The notes below the pieces were generated by a model. The model made no database searches and had not been told where the DNA came from. It saw nothing but the letters and a program-made list of their open reading frames with translations. From Phycisphaerales bacterium (GTDB lineage Bacteria > Planctomycetota > Phycisphaerae > Phycisphaerales > UBA1924): a stretch of DNA of 60,489 bases. Location of the stretch: the NCBI GenBank assembly GCA_022072615.1, contig JAJVHS010000024.1:1-60489 (forward strand). Reading direction: 5' to 3'. This document shows positions 7,635-15,914 of this stretch, one piece after another. Made by a program: the position numbers and the translations under genes. Numbering within the stretch: the first letter of the stretch is position 1; every line of letters starts with the position of its first letter.

Positions 7635-8960
7635 TCATTCCCATTCGGTCAGGTGCCAGTGCTTCTTGCCGCGCCGGATCGCGAGCAGCCGTCCGTGGAG
7701 GAGATCGGAGGCCTTGATGGACTCATCGGTCGAGGCTTTCCTTCCGTTGACGGCGACGCTGCCCGACGCGAGGAACTCGCGGGCCTCGCGTTTCGACGAG
7801 GCCAGGTGCGTCTCGATGAGCAGATCGAGCAGCGGCACGCCGGCGCCGTCGAGGCGGGACTTGGCGAGCCGGCTCGATGGGACGTTGCCGAGCACCTGGC
7901 GCAGCGTCGCTTCGGGCAGGCCCGCGATCTCGCCGCTGAAGAGAGCCTTGGCCGCGGCCTCGGCATTGTCCGCCTCGGTCTTGCCGTGCAGGAGCGTGGT
8001 GGCTTCGCGGGCGAGGGCGCGCTGGGCTTCGCGCGCCGCCGGGTCCTTCTGCATCGAGGATTCGAGGTCGGCGATGCGGTCGTGCGGCAGCAGCGTGAAG
8101 AACTTGAGGAACCTGATCACGTCGCCGTCGGCCGCGTTGAGCCAGAACTGGAAGTACTCGTAGGGCGAGGTGCGGTCGGCGGTCAGCCAGATGGCGCCCG
8201 ACTCGGTCTTGCCGAACTTGGTGCCGTCTGCCTTGGTGACGAGGGGCCAGGTGAGGGCGAAGGCCGGGTCGACGGCCGCCGGCGCCGCGTCGGCGTTCGG
8301 GTGGTCGGCGTGCTCGTGGCGGCGGATGAGGTCGATGCCGCTGACGATGTTGCCCCACTGGTCGCTGCCGCCCATCTGGAGCGTGACGCCCTGGTCCTTC
8401 CAGAGGTGGTAGTAGTCGTACGACTGGAGGATCATGTAGCTGAACTCGGTGTAGCTGATGCCCTGGTCGCGGTTGTGGAGGCGGTCGCGCACCGAATCGC
8501 GCTGGATCATGGCGTTCACGGAGAAGAACTTGCCGATGTCGCGCAGGGCGTCGAGGTACGAGAGCCGACCGAGCCAGTCGATGTTGTTGACGAGGGTGCC
8601 GCGGTTGGCTCGCCCGGCGCCGAAGTCGATGAGCGCCTCGAAGATGCGGCGCTGTGACTGGACATTGGCCTCGACGGTCTCGCGGGTCATCAACTGCCGC
8701 TCGGCGGACTTGCCGGAGGGGTCGCCGATGAGGCCGGTGCCGCCGCCCATGACGACGACGGGCTGGTGCCCGGCCTCCTGGAAGCGGCGGAGCGTCATGA
8801 TGCCCATCAGGTTGCCGATGGTGAGCGAGTTGGCGGTGGGGTCAAAGCCGACGTACGCCCGGCGGGGCCCGGTCGAGAGGTGCCTGGCGAGCTCGGCCTC
8901 GTGCGTGGACTGGTGAATCAGCCCGCGCCAGGCCATGTCTTTGAGAAAGCTGTCGAACAT
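7635..8960 (-). CDS. tyrS: Tyrosyl-tRNA synthetase
   Basis: 441 residues. Class Ic synthetase that charges tRNA-Tyr. It shows YVGFDPTANSLTIGNLMGI (position of the HIGH motif), GGGTGLIGDPSGKSAER, QMGGSDQWGNI, and KFGKTESG as the KMSKS equivalent, then a C-terminal S4 RNA-binding domain (SSKREAREFLASGSVAVNGRK). Oddity: HIGH reads TIGN, so both histidines are replaced. I place the start at the ATG at 8960, where the protein lines up with the family (MFDSFLKDMAWRGLIHQ); longer forms upstream have no family similarity. First gene of a minus-strand run with the lipoprotein and thiF-like gene. Confidence 0.96.
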   Translation of the reverse strand: MFDSFLKDMAWRGLIHQSTHEAELARHLSTGPRRAYVGFDPTANSLTIGNLMGIMTLRRFQEAGHQPVVVMGGGTGLIGDPSGKSAERQLMTRETVEANVQSQRRIFEALIDFGAGRANRGTLVNNIDWLGRLSYLDALRDIGKFFSVNAMIQRDSVRDRLHNRDQGISYTEFSYMILQSYDYYHLWKDQGVTLQMGGSDQWGNIVSGIDLIRRHEHADHPNADAAPAAVDPAFALTWPLVTKADGTKFGKTESGAIWLTADRTSPYEYFQFWLNAADGDVIRFLKFFTLLPHDRIADLESSMQKDPAAREAQRALAREATTLLHGKTEADNAEAAAKALFSGEIAGLPEATLRQVLGNVPSSRLAKSRLDGAGVPLLDLLIETHLASSKREAREFLASGSVAVNGRKASTDESIKASDLLHGRLLAIRRGKKHWHLTEWE

Positions 8961-9033
8961 GGGAGGTGACAATACCCGCGTATCGACGGGTGAAGCGCTT
9001 GACTGTCGCTCGCCGTGACGGCTATGTTTTCTC

Positions 9034-9048
9034 TGAGACTGAGTCTCA
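9034..9048. promoter_or_regulatory. Fur-like operator (7-1-7 inverted repeat)
   Basis: TGAGACTGAGTCTCA is a perfect inverted repeat around a central G. It has the 7-1-7 geometry of the Fur box (TGATAATnATTATCA), matching it at five of seven positions in each arm. It is 18 bases before the proposed start of the 49-residue gene and upstream of heme oxygenase, a classic iron-regulated gene. Inferred operator; no binding data. Confidence 0.65.
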
Positions 9049-9066
9049 ACTGGAGTTTCTTGACCT

Positions 9067-9216
9067 TTGGATACCGAACCGAAGCAGACCAGCAAGTGCT
9101 GGGTGAAGAGCCCGTGGATGCGGCGTCTGGGGGCGGGAGCATTCCTGTTCTTCCTGATCAAGGGCCTCGCGTGGCTGATCGTCCCCGCGGTACTGGCCTG
9201 GGCCTCCTTCAAGTAA
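9067..9216 (+). CDS. Single-pass small membrane protein upstream of heme oxygenase
   Basis: A 49-residue reading frame from a TTG at 9067 with GGAG 11 bases upstream; an internal ATG at 9118 would give 32 residues. The C-terminal two thirds is one hydrophobic helix (AGAFLFFLIKGLAWLIVPAV) after the basic residues MRR. It ends 17 bases before the heme oxygenase start, in a different frame, and together they sit behind a Fur-like box. Function unknown; the context suggests a role in heme or iron handling. The start is uncertain. Confidence 0.55.
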   Translation: MDTEPKQTSKCWVKSPWMRRLGAGAFLFFLIKGLAWLIVPAVLAWASFK

Positions 9217-9233
9217 ATTACTCGAGCACACAC

Positions 9234-9956
9234 ATGCACCCACACGCGGGCCACCCCCAGACCACGAGCGAGCCCGGATCGCTCTCTTTCACTCTGCGCG
9301 AGTCCACCGCCGAGCTGCACACGCAGGCGGAGCGATCGGCGCTGCAGCGGCTGCTGGTGACCGGACGGGCCACCCGCGAGCAGTACGCGCAGCACCTGGC
9401 GCAGATGCTCGTGGTGCACCGGGCGCTGGACAGCGCCCTGCGGTCGGCCGCGACGCGTCACCCCGCGGTGGCGACGGTGGTGCGCGACGAGCACTACCAG
9501 GAGCCGTATCTGATCGAGGACCTGGCGTTCCTGGGCGTGGATGCGGGTTCGATCGAGCCCGTGGCGTCCGCCGCGGCGATCGTGGAGGAGATCAAGCGCG
9601 TGGAGGAGGAGTGCCCGGCGGCGCTGCTTGGGTATCACTACGTGCTTGAGGGCGCCAACAACGGCAACCGTTACATCGCCAAGGCGGTGGCCGGGTCGCT
9701 GTCGGTTCGCCCGGGCGAACCGGGGACGCGGTACCTGGATCCGTACGGCGAGCGGCAGCGTCCGATCTGGGCGCAGTTCAAGGTGGACATCGACTCGGTC
9801 GCGGTGACGGAGCGCGAGCGGGCACGGATCATCGAATGTGCCCGGCGCATGTTCGAGGCGGTGGCGCGGATCGGCGACGAGGTGATGGAGCGGTGCGGGG
9901 CGGGCGTGGTGGTGCTGCCCGTGGGCCCGGCGGTGGGCATCAGCCGTTCCTCGTGA
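9234..9956 (+). CDS. Heme oxygenase (biliverdin-producing family)
   Basis: 240 residues, an all-helical HO-fold protein. It opens ring-cleavage of heme to biliverdin, CO and iron. The proximal histidine is in the signature ESTAELHTQAE (around residue 28). The distal-helix region is represented by LLGYHYVLEGANNGNRYIAKA, as in bacterial BphO-like enzymes. ATG start at 9234. There is no phytochrome gene beside it, and the Fur-like box upstream argues for iron recovery rather than photoreceptor chromophore supply. The TM peptide gene just upstream is probably co-transcribed. Confidence 0.85.
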   Translation: MHPHAGHPQTTSEPGSLSFTLRESTAELHTQAERSALQRLLVTGRATREQYAQHLAQMLVVHRALDSALRSAATRHPAVATVVRDEHYQEPYLIEDLAFLGVDAGSIEPVASAAAIVEEIKRVEEECPAALLGYHYVLEGANNGNRYIAKAVAGSLSVRPGEPGTRYLDPYGERQRPIWAQFKVDIDSVAVTERERARIIECARRMFEAVARIGDEVMERCGAGVVVLPVGPAVGISRSS

Positions 9957-10070
9957 GCGTCCGGCGATCTTAATAGTCCGATTCAGCGCCGAATGACTCG
10001 GCGTGGCCTTTGCTTGCGGGCTCTACCATCGTGCCGATCGTGATCCTGATCGGTGTGCGAGCGTGCCCGC

Positions 10071-11693
10071 ATGAAGCCGCGACGTTTCTCCGTGATCGAC
10101 ATCGGGACCAACAGCGCCCGCTTCCTGGCGGCGGAGCTGCTGGGCGATGGATCATGGAAGCCGATCGCCGACCGCCGCGAGCCGTGCCGGCTGGGCGAGG
10201 GGTTGGCGGCCGGGAACAGGCTCGGTGATGTACCGATGCAGCGGGCGATCGCCGCGGTCGCCGCGTTCGTCGCGGCTTCGCGCGAGGTGCGTGCTCCGAT
10301 CGTGCGGGCCGTCGCGACGCACGCCGTGCGGTGGGCGGAGAACCGCGACGAGTTCCTGGAACTCCTGCGCAAGAACACGGGCGTCGAGCTCGTCACCATC
10401 CCGCCGCGGGTCGAGGGTCGGCTCTCGTACCGCGCGGTCGCCGATCTTGAGCGTGCGGCGGATCGTGAACGGCTTGAACGCGTCGGCGTGCTCGATACCG
10501 GCGGCGGGAGCGTGCAGTTCACGGTGGGAGTGGGGGACGTTCCGATGGCGTCGGTGTCGATGCCGCTGGGCGCGGTGGCCCTCACGGAGAGATTCGGCGG
10601 GACCGAGGCGTGCGCCGGCGAGCGGTTCGACGAGATGCGAGAGTACATCGCCAGGCACGTCGAGTCCGCCCTGGACGGCCTGCCCATCGGCGGGGCGAGG
10701 ATCTTCGGCGTCGGCGGCGGGTGCGTCTCGGCCGGCGAGCTGTGCCGCCAGCGCGCCGCGGGCACGCTGTCGCCCGGGAACCCGGGCGTCGAGCGGCTCA
10801 GCAAGCCGCGCTTCGACGTCACCCTCGCGGAAGTCCGCGACGTGCTGAAGCTGATCCGGCCGATGTCGGCGGCGGAACGGGCGGCGCTCCCCGGCATGGC
10901 GGTGGAGCGGTCGCAGATCATGGTGGCGGGGCTGGCGGTGATCGAGGCGATCCTCAGCCGCGCGAGCCCGCACGCCATGACGACGCTGACGGTCGGCCTG
11001 CGGGACGGGCTGGTGGTGGAGGCGGCGGAGATGGTGCGGATCCGGGCGGCGGCCCGGGCGACGACCCAGAAACTGATGCTCCCCGCGGCGGCCGCGGCGT
11101 TCGCGCAGCGGAGCCGGGCCGAGCAGCCGCACAGCAGCCACGTGGCGGCGCTCGCGATGCGGCTGCACGCGGAGCTGGTGCGCTGCGCCCGGGCGTCGCA
11201 GATACGCAAGGGGCGCTGGTGCCGGCGGCGCAGCGCGGCGATCCTGCACGCGGCGGCGCTGGTGCACGACACGGGCATCGCGATTTCGTACAAGGGCCAC
11301 CACAAGTACTCGGAAACGCTGGTCACGTTCAACGGGCTTCCGGGGGTCAAGCCGGGAATTGCGGAGCTGGTCGCGGCGACGGCTCGGTATCACCGCCGGG
11401 CGTGCCCCTCCAAGAAGCACGCGGTGTACGGGTCGCTGGACAAGAAGGACCGCCGGCTGGTGCGGATGCTCGGCGGGATCCTGCGGGTGGCCGACGGCCT
11501 GGACCGGTCTCACCGGCAGTTGGTAACGGACGTGCGGGCGTCGGTGCAGGAAGACCAGCTCCGCGTGGTGGCGATCAGCGCCGACGAGCCCACCGCGGAA
11601 CTGGCGGCGGCGATCAAGAAGTCGGACCTCCTGGTGAAGGCGGCTGGGCGGCCGGTCAGCGTGGCGTGGCAGGCGGCGTCGCCTGCTTCGTAG
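10071..11693 (+). CDS. Exopolyphosphatase / pppGpp phosphohydrolase (Ppx/GppA) with HD domain
   Basis: 540 residues. The N-terminal ASKHA actin-like domain has the phosphate-1 loop DIGTNSARFLAAE, and VLDTGGGSVQF and GVGGGCVS as the other nucleotide loops. The C-terminal third is an HD-type domain (HSSHVAALAMRL, AALVHDTGIAISYKGHHKYS), the arrangement of full-length Ppx. It hydrolyses polyphosphate or pppGpp; substrate choice cannot be read from sequence. ATG at 10071; a GTG at 10053 is possible. The last 38 bases overlap the 3' end of the convergent lipoprotein gene. Confidence 0.92.
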   Translation: MKPRRFSVIDIGTNSARFLAAELLGDGSWKPIADRREPCRLGEGLAAGNRLGDVPMQRAIAAVAAFVAASREVRAPIVRAVATHAVRWAENRDEFLELLRKNTGVELVTIPPRVEGRLSYRAVADLERAADRERLERVGVLDTGGGSVQFTVGVGDVPMASVSMPLGAVALTERFGGTEACAGERFDEMREYIARHVESALDGLPIGGARIFGVGGGCVSAGELCRQRAAGTLSPGNPGVERLSKPRFDVTLAEVRDVLKLIRPMSAAERAALPGMAVERSQIMVAGLAVIEAILSRASPHAMTTLTVGLRDGLVVEAAEMVRIRAAARATTQKLMLPAAAAAFAQRSRAEQPHSSHVAALAMRLHAELVRCARASQIRKGRWCRRRSAAILHAAALVHDTGIAISYKGHHKYSETLVTFNGLPGVKPGIAELVAATARYHRRACPSKKHAVYGSLDKKDRRLVRMLGGILRVADGLDRSHRQLVTDVRASVQEDQLRVVAISADEPTAELAAAIKKSDLLVKAAGRPVSVAWQAASPAS

Positions 11694-12573
11694 CGGCGGC
11701 CTTCTTGCGGCGTTCTTCGAGCATGTTCGAGTACGCGACGTAGCCCATGGCCGCGGGCATGAAGGCCTTCTCGCCGGCCTTGCGGGAGAGATCGTCGATG
11801 TCGGTGATGCGCTTCTCGCGGACGTCGCGGGCAAGATCGACGATCACGTTGTTGATGATCGCGATCAGCGCCCCGAAGACCTTGTACTCCTGCGCGGTCT
11901 GGGGCAGGAAGTTGGCAAAGCCGGGGATGTTGATCGGCGGGACCACGTACCACTTGCCGTCGGCGCCGCGGCGCATCACGACTCCCAGCGGGGGAAGCAC
12001 GGTCTTGCCGTCCCAGAGCACGGCCGCCGTGTCGTCGGTCAGGGGCAGGGTGGAGATGCGGCCGGCGCTCTGCTCGAGGAACCCGTACGGATCGGCGAAG
12101 AGCATCTTGAGCGAATCGCCGAACTGCTCCTCGCGCTGACGCTGCTCGCGGCGCCACTTCTCGGGATCGCGGGCGGCGCGGCGCGAGACGCGACCCTGGT
12201 TCCCCGATGCCTGCGCGGCGATCTGGCTCAGCAGCGAGGTCGCCTTCCCCGAGTCCGCGGCCTGCTTGGCGCGGGTCTTCAACGCGTCGACTTCCTGCGG
12301 GAAGTGCTCGCTCACCGCCTGGCCGAGCCGCTGGAGGTTCCCCATCAGCACGCCGACGTTGTGGAGGACCTTGCGCATCTCGTCGTTCTCGGCGTAGATC
12401 AGGCCGCCGAGCCTGCGGGCCTCGCCGCGTTCGACCATCAGCTTGGCCGTGCGGATCACGTCGTCGGGGGTCTTCTGGCTGTAGTCCCTGTCCGAGCAGC
12501 CGGTGGCCAGGGCCGACACCAACGCCAGCACGGCAACCAATACCCGGGTCGCGATACCGCCTGGCGTGTGCAT
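11656..12573 (-). CDS. Hypothetical lipoprotein
   Basis: 305 residues. A signal peptide ending in the lipobox ALATGC (Cys near residue 21) precedes a helical, charged middle with a coiled-coil-like stretch (RRAARDPEKWRREQRQREEQFGDSLK) and a C-terminal part with one hydrophobic helix (GALIAIINNVIVDLA). The segment DGKWYVVPPINIPGF looks like a small beta domain. I recognise no named family. ATG at 12573. It is divergent from thiS and overlaps the end of the ppx/gppA-like gene tail to tail by 38 bases. Confidence 0.75.
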   Translation of the reverse strand: MHTPGGIATRVLVAVLALVSALATGCSDRDYSQKTPDDVIRTAKLMVERGEARRLGGLIYAENDEMRKVLHNVGVLMGNLQRLGQAVSEHFPQEVDALKTRAKQAADSGKATSLLSQIAAQASGNQGRVSRRAARDPEKWRREQRQREEQFGDSLKMLFADPYGFLEQSAGRISTLPLTDDTAAVLWDGKTVLPPLGVVMRRGADGKWYVVPPINIPGFANFLPQTAQEYKVFGALIAIINNVIVDLARDVREKRITDIDDLSRKAGEKAFMPAAMGYVAYSNMLEERRKKAAATKQATPPATPR

Positions 12574-12659
12574 CGGCCGATCCTCCCAGCCGGACACCTC
12601 GCCCGGCCGGGAATTGTCTGCGCGCCCGGCTCGCCGGACCAATCGCGGTACGATCCATC

Positions 12660-12860
12660 ATGGAACTGGTCGTGAATGGCGAACGCACGTCGTGGCCGGC
12701 GGGCACCACCGTCTCGGCGGTGGTGGAGCGGGTGGGGGTGAAAGCCGCCGCTTACGCGGTCGAGGTGAACAAGCAGCTCGTGCCGCGGCGGTCCCAGGAA
12801 ACGCACGTGCTGGCTGAAGGCGACGTGATTGAGATCGTGGTGCTCGTGGGCGGCGGGTGA
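12660..12860 (+). CDS. thiS: Sulfur carrier protein ThiS
   Basis: 66 residues, the family's normal size. Beta-grasp ubiquitin-like protein (MELVVNGERTSWPAGTTVSA, then AEGDVIEIVVLVGGG) ending in the Gly-Gly that is adenylated by ThiF and thiocarboxylated to give sulfur for the thiazole of thiamin. ATG at 12660. The DUF1569 gene begins 22 bases after it. thiG lies 1 kb downstream on the same strand, with a cupin gene on the opposite strand between. I see no TPP riboswitch ahead of it. Confidence 0.93.
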   Translation: MELVVNGERTSWPAGTTVSAVVERVGVKAAAYAVEVNKQLVPRRSQETHVLAEGDVIEIVVLVGGG

Positions 12861-12882
12861 TCGCCGCATCGAGGAAGGGACC

Positions 12883-13371
12883 ATGAACCCGGCGAGCGTG
12901 AGCGATTACCGCACCCTGACGTTCCGATTGATCGATGATGTCCGCCGCGAGCTCGATCTCCTGGAAGCGGCGGTCGCGGCGGGCACGCTGCGGTCGTCGG
13001 GCAACTGGACGGCCGGGCAGAACATCTCTCACCTGGCGGCGTTCATTGACTACGGATTTGACGGGTATCCGCCGGAGCTGACCAAGACGCCCTGGATCAT
13101 CCGCGTCATCCTCAAGCGGATGAAGAACCGCTTTCTCTACCACCGCATGAAGCGCGGCGTGTACATCCCGCGCGTGAAGGGCGGGACGGTCGGGGCCGAC
13201 GACGCGCCCTTCGACATGGCGGCGGGTCGGCTGCGAGCGGGACTGGATCGGCTGGAAGCCAGCGCTCCGACGGCAAGCAACCCGATCTTCGGCCCGATGA
13301 CGCACGATGAGTGGAAGTCGCTCCAGCTCCGCCACTGCGAGCTGCACCTTGGCTACCTGCACCCGCGGTAG
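12883..13371 (+). CDS. DinB-superfamily DUF1569 protein
   Basis: 162 residues. A four-helix DinB/YfiT-like protein: RTLTFRLIDDVRRELDLLEAAV in helix 1, NWTAGQNISHLAAFIDYG with the first conserved histidine, and MTHDEWKSLQLRHCELHLGYL near the end with further candidate metal ligands. The superfamily includes metal-dependent thiol transferases, but substrate is unknown here. ATG at 12883 has GAGGAAGG upstream. It is 22 bases downstream of thiS and may be co-transcribed. Confidence 0.8.
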   Translation: MNPASVSDYRTLTFRLIDDVRRELDLLEAAVAAGTLRSSGNWTAGQNISHLAAFIDYGFDGYPPELTKTPWIIRVILKRMKNRFLYHRMKRGVYIPRVKGGTVGADDAPFDMAAGRLRAGLDRLEASAPTASNPIFGPMTHDEWKSLQLRHCELHLGYLHPR

Positions 13372-13382
13372 GCGGACGGGCG

Positions 13383-13751
13383 TCACTCGGTCGGGCGGAG
13401 CCGCTCGGGGTTGGCGACGGTGCGCTCGGAGGTGACGTTGCCGGTGTTCAGCGTCGAGGCGGGCTCAAAGAGGATGACCTCGACCTCGTCCGCGGCCACG
13501 GGCCGGTGCTCGACGCCGCGCGGCACGACGAGCATCTCGCCGGCTCGGAGCTCGATGCTGCGGTCGCGGAACTCCATCACGAACGATCCCTTGTGAACCA
13601 GGAAGAGCTCGTCCTCGGCGTCGTGGTGGTGCCAGTCGAACGCGCCCCGGAACTTCACCAGCTTGACGGCCTGGCCGTTGAGTTCGGCGGCGATCCGGGG
13701 GGACCAGTGGTCGTGGAAGGAGGCAAAGCCCCGAGCAAGGTTGACTTTCAT
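13383..13751 (-). CDS. Small cupin-domain protein
   Basis: 122 residues, a single conserved beta-barrel. Cupin motif 1 is [18 protein letters not shown], with three consecutive histidines and the conserved glutamate; motif 2 is [12 protein letters not shown] metal-binding role is likely, the reaction unknown. ATG at 13751, divergent from thiG with 76 bases between. It sits between thiS-DUF1569 and thiG on the opposite strand. Confidence 0.88.
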   Translation of the reverse strand: MKVNLARGFASFHDHWSPRIAAELNGQAVKLVKFRGAFDWHHHDAEDELFLVHKGSFVMEFRDRSIELRAGEMLVVPRGVEHRPVAADEVEVILFEPASTLNTGNVTSERTVANPERLRPTE

Positions 13752-13827
13752 CGGTGAACTCCCCCAAGTGCGTGCCCGGGTCGTGGTTGCCCCGCGCGGG
13801 GGCGGGGGGACGCGGGTATTGTTGGCC

Positions 13828-14679
13828 ATGACCGCTCACGCTTCATTGCCGGAACCGGGCACTTCGCCCGTCACGATCGCCGGACGCACGTTCACGAGCC
13901 GCCTGTTCGTCGGCACGGGGAAGTACCAGAGCAACGAGATCATGCGTGACGCGCTCGCCGCCAGCGGGTGCGAGGTGGTGACGGTCGCCGTCCGCCGCGA
14001 GCGGCTGATCAACGCCCAGGGCAAGAGCCTGCTCGAGTTCATCGATCTGTCCAGGTACACGATCCTCCCCAACACGGCGGGCTGCTTCTCGGCGGAGGAC
14101 GCCGTGCGGGTGGCGAGGCTCGGGCGTGAGATCCTCGAGCAGCTCGGCAACCCCGGTGCCTCGTGGGTGAAGCTGGAGGTGCTCGGCGACAAGAAGACGC
14201 TGCTGCCCGACCCGATGGGAACCGTCGAGGCGACGCGCGAGCTGGTGAAGGACGGGTTCCAGGTGCTCGCGTACACGAGCGACGACCCGATCGCGGCGTC
14301 GCGGATCAAGGAGGCGGGCGCGGCGAGTGTGATGCCCGCGGGCAGCCCGATCGGCAGCGGCCAGGGCGTGCTCAACCGGAGCAACATCGTGCTGTGCCTG
14401 GAGCTGCTCAAGCAGGGCGATGCGTCGTACCCGGTGATCGTGGACGCGGGGGTCGGCTCGGCGAGCGACGTTTCGGTCGCGATGGAACTGGGTGCCGACG
14501 GCGTGCTGCTCAACACGGCGGTCGCGCACGCCAAGGAGCCGGTGATGATGGCCCACGCCATGCGCCACGCGTGCACCGCGGGCCGGCAGAGCTACCTCGC
14601 CGGGCGCATCCCCAAGAAGCTGTACGCGACGGCGAGCAGCCCGTTCGAGGGTGCGATCTCGTATATCCCGGGGGAGTGA
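13828..14679 (+). CDS. thiG: Thiazole synthase ThiG
   Basis: 283 residues, slightly longer than the usual 255-265. TIM-barrel enzyme that joins DXP, dehydroglycine and ThiS-thiocarboxylate into thiazole phosphate. Visible signatures: [25 protein letters not shown], the Schiff-base lysine region [44 protein letters not shown], and [24 protein letters not shown] at 13828. The thiH/thiO gene that would supply dehydroglycine is not in the window. Confidence 0.95.
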   Translation: MTAHASLPEPGTSPVTIAGRTFTSRLFVGTGKYQSNEIMRDALAASGCEVVTVAVRRERLINAQGKSLLEFIDLSRYTILPNTAGCFSAEDAVRVARLGREILEQLGNPGASWVKLEVLGDKKTLLPDPMGTVEATRELVKDGFQVLAYTSDDPIAASRIKEAGAASVMPAGSPIGSGQGVLNRSNIVLCLELLKQGDASYPVIVDAGVGSASDVSVAMELGADGVLLNTAVAHAKEPVMMAHAMRHACTAGRQSYLAGRIPKKLYATASSPFEGAISYIPGE

Positions 14680-14727
14680 GTGCGGCGGCGGAGCGAGTGA
14701 GGGAAGAGCGAGTGAGCGAGTAAGGGG
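14676..14727 (+). repeat. Imperfect GCGAGTGA direct repeats between thiG and the next gene
   Basis: The short gap after thiG holds repeated AGCGAGTGA (14692-14700 and 14708-14716) and related GCGAGTAA, giving a purine-rich low-complexity stretch just ahead of the start at 14734. It does not keep a clean period like the heptad repeats elsewhere. It may also serve as the ribosome-binding region (AAGGGGGA). Confidence 0.5.
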
Positions 14728-14733
14728 GAATGC

Positions 14734-15861
14734 ATGCTGACGTACGTACTGGCGTGTTTGCTGCATCTGGGTCAACCGGTTGCGACGCTGAAGGCCGATC
14801 CGCAATCCGCGAACGCCGCCGAGCGGTACGTGGGGCTGCTTGAGACCATGGACAGGGAGCTCGTAGATCGTGCGTGGGCGGTCGAGAACGACCCGCAGAC
14901 GTTCCACCTTGGTGACCACGATGACCTTGAGTTCACGGCGGATGACGTTCGCAAAAGCCTTGTTGCGCAGAAGGAATGGATTGCTCGGGTAGTCGAAACG
15001 GCACGCATGGAGCGGTGTGAGTTTGGCGTGCCCGCGGAACAGCTCGGCAGTCTTCAAAGGGTTGCTGATCCTCCGATCTCGCTAACACAGCTGCGGCGGC
15101 TCGGGCCGATTCTCCACGCGGATGCGTGCCGACGCTGGGCGGATGGCGACGGTGATGGCGCCATCGAGCGCATCGTGGGCCGGATCGAACTAGCGAGAGA
15201 CCTGGCGGCAGTGCCAAGCCCGATGTGGATGCTTGTGGCAGAGCCCGAGCTTGCGGGCGCGTTGCAGCTTGCGAGCACCGGCTTTGAATCCGAGACCACA
15301 TCCAAGCGCGTGACCGATGCAGGTCGAGCGAATCTGAGGGCAGCGATCGCGACGCTGGATGCGACCGATCCCCTCGGCACGTTCGCCCGCTGGAAGGCGG
15401 ACCGCGATCGTCTTTTCACATTTGCCGATCAGCACTTGAAGGGCGACATCGTGGGCGACCCGCTGCTGCTCTATCTGGCGCAGATGGCCGTGGTGGTCGT
15501 GATGGATCAGTCGGACCTCTCCGAACGCCTCCGCGTGGCCGCGGGCGATGGCATGCTGCTGGATCCAGACAAGGAGGACGACATCCTCAAGATCATGCGA
15601 GCGGAGCCTTCGATGTCTGCAAAGTCGCTCCGCAAGTCGCTCGACAGGGCACGCGAGGTCGGCAAGCAGATGGAGGAACTCTGGACGAAGAAGGACGTGC
15701 GCCAGGAATTAAAGGACTTGGGCTCGGAGGTCGATGGCGACCTCATCGCCGTTTCGGCGCTGATTCCGTATGTGTACCAACGGTGGGAAAAGTGCAATGA
15801 TCTCGCCACGGCTCTCGACTGGCTCAAGACCGTGATCGCGCTCGATGAACCAAGTAAATGA
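14734..15861 (+). CDS. Hypothetical exported protein
   Basis: 375 residues, no family recognised. A short hydrophobic N-terminus (MLTYVLACLLHLGQPVATL) could be a signal peptide. The rest is mostly helical and charged, with one more hydrophobic stretch (LLLYLAQMAVVVVMD, near residue 250) and repeated acidic helices. It resembles the large, poorly conserved 'hypothetical' proteins common in planctomycetes, often built from helical hairpins. ATG at 14734 with AAGGGGGA upstream. It is convergent with the kinase gene (stop 53 bases apart). Confidence 0.7.
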   Translation: MLTYVLACLLHLGQPVATLKADPQSANAAERYVGLLETMDRELVDRAWAVENDPQTFHLGDHDDLEFTADDVRKSLVAQKEWIARVVETARMERCEFGVPAEQLGSLQRVADPPISLTQLRRLGPILHADACRRWADGDGDGAIERIVGRIELARDLAAVPSPMWMLVAEPELAGALQLASTGFESETTSKRVTDAGRANLRAAIATLDATDPLGTFARWKADRDRLFTFADQHLKGDIVGDPLLLYLAQMAVVVVMDQSDLSERLRVAAGDGMLLDPDKEDDILKIMRAEPSMSAKSLRKSLDRAREVGKQMEELWTKKDVRQELKDLGSEVDGDLIAVSALIPYVYQRWEKCNDLATALDWLKTVIALDEPSK

Positions 15862-15914
15862 CGCGAAGTGTCCGGGGGCGTTCTTGCTTTTCCAGTCCCC
15901 GCCCTGACGAGCGG

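Noticed and set aside
12574..12659. TPP riboswitch ahead of thiS
   Set aside because: No CTGAGA-type core or the second conserved helix could be found in the gap, nor before thiG.
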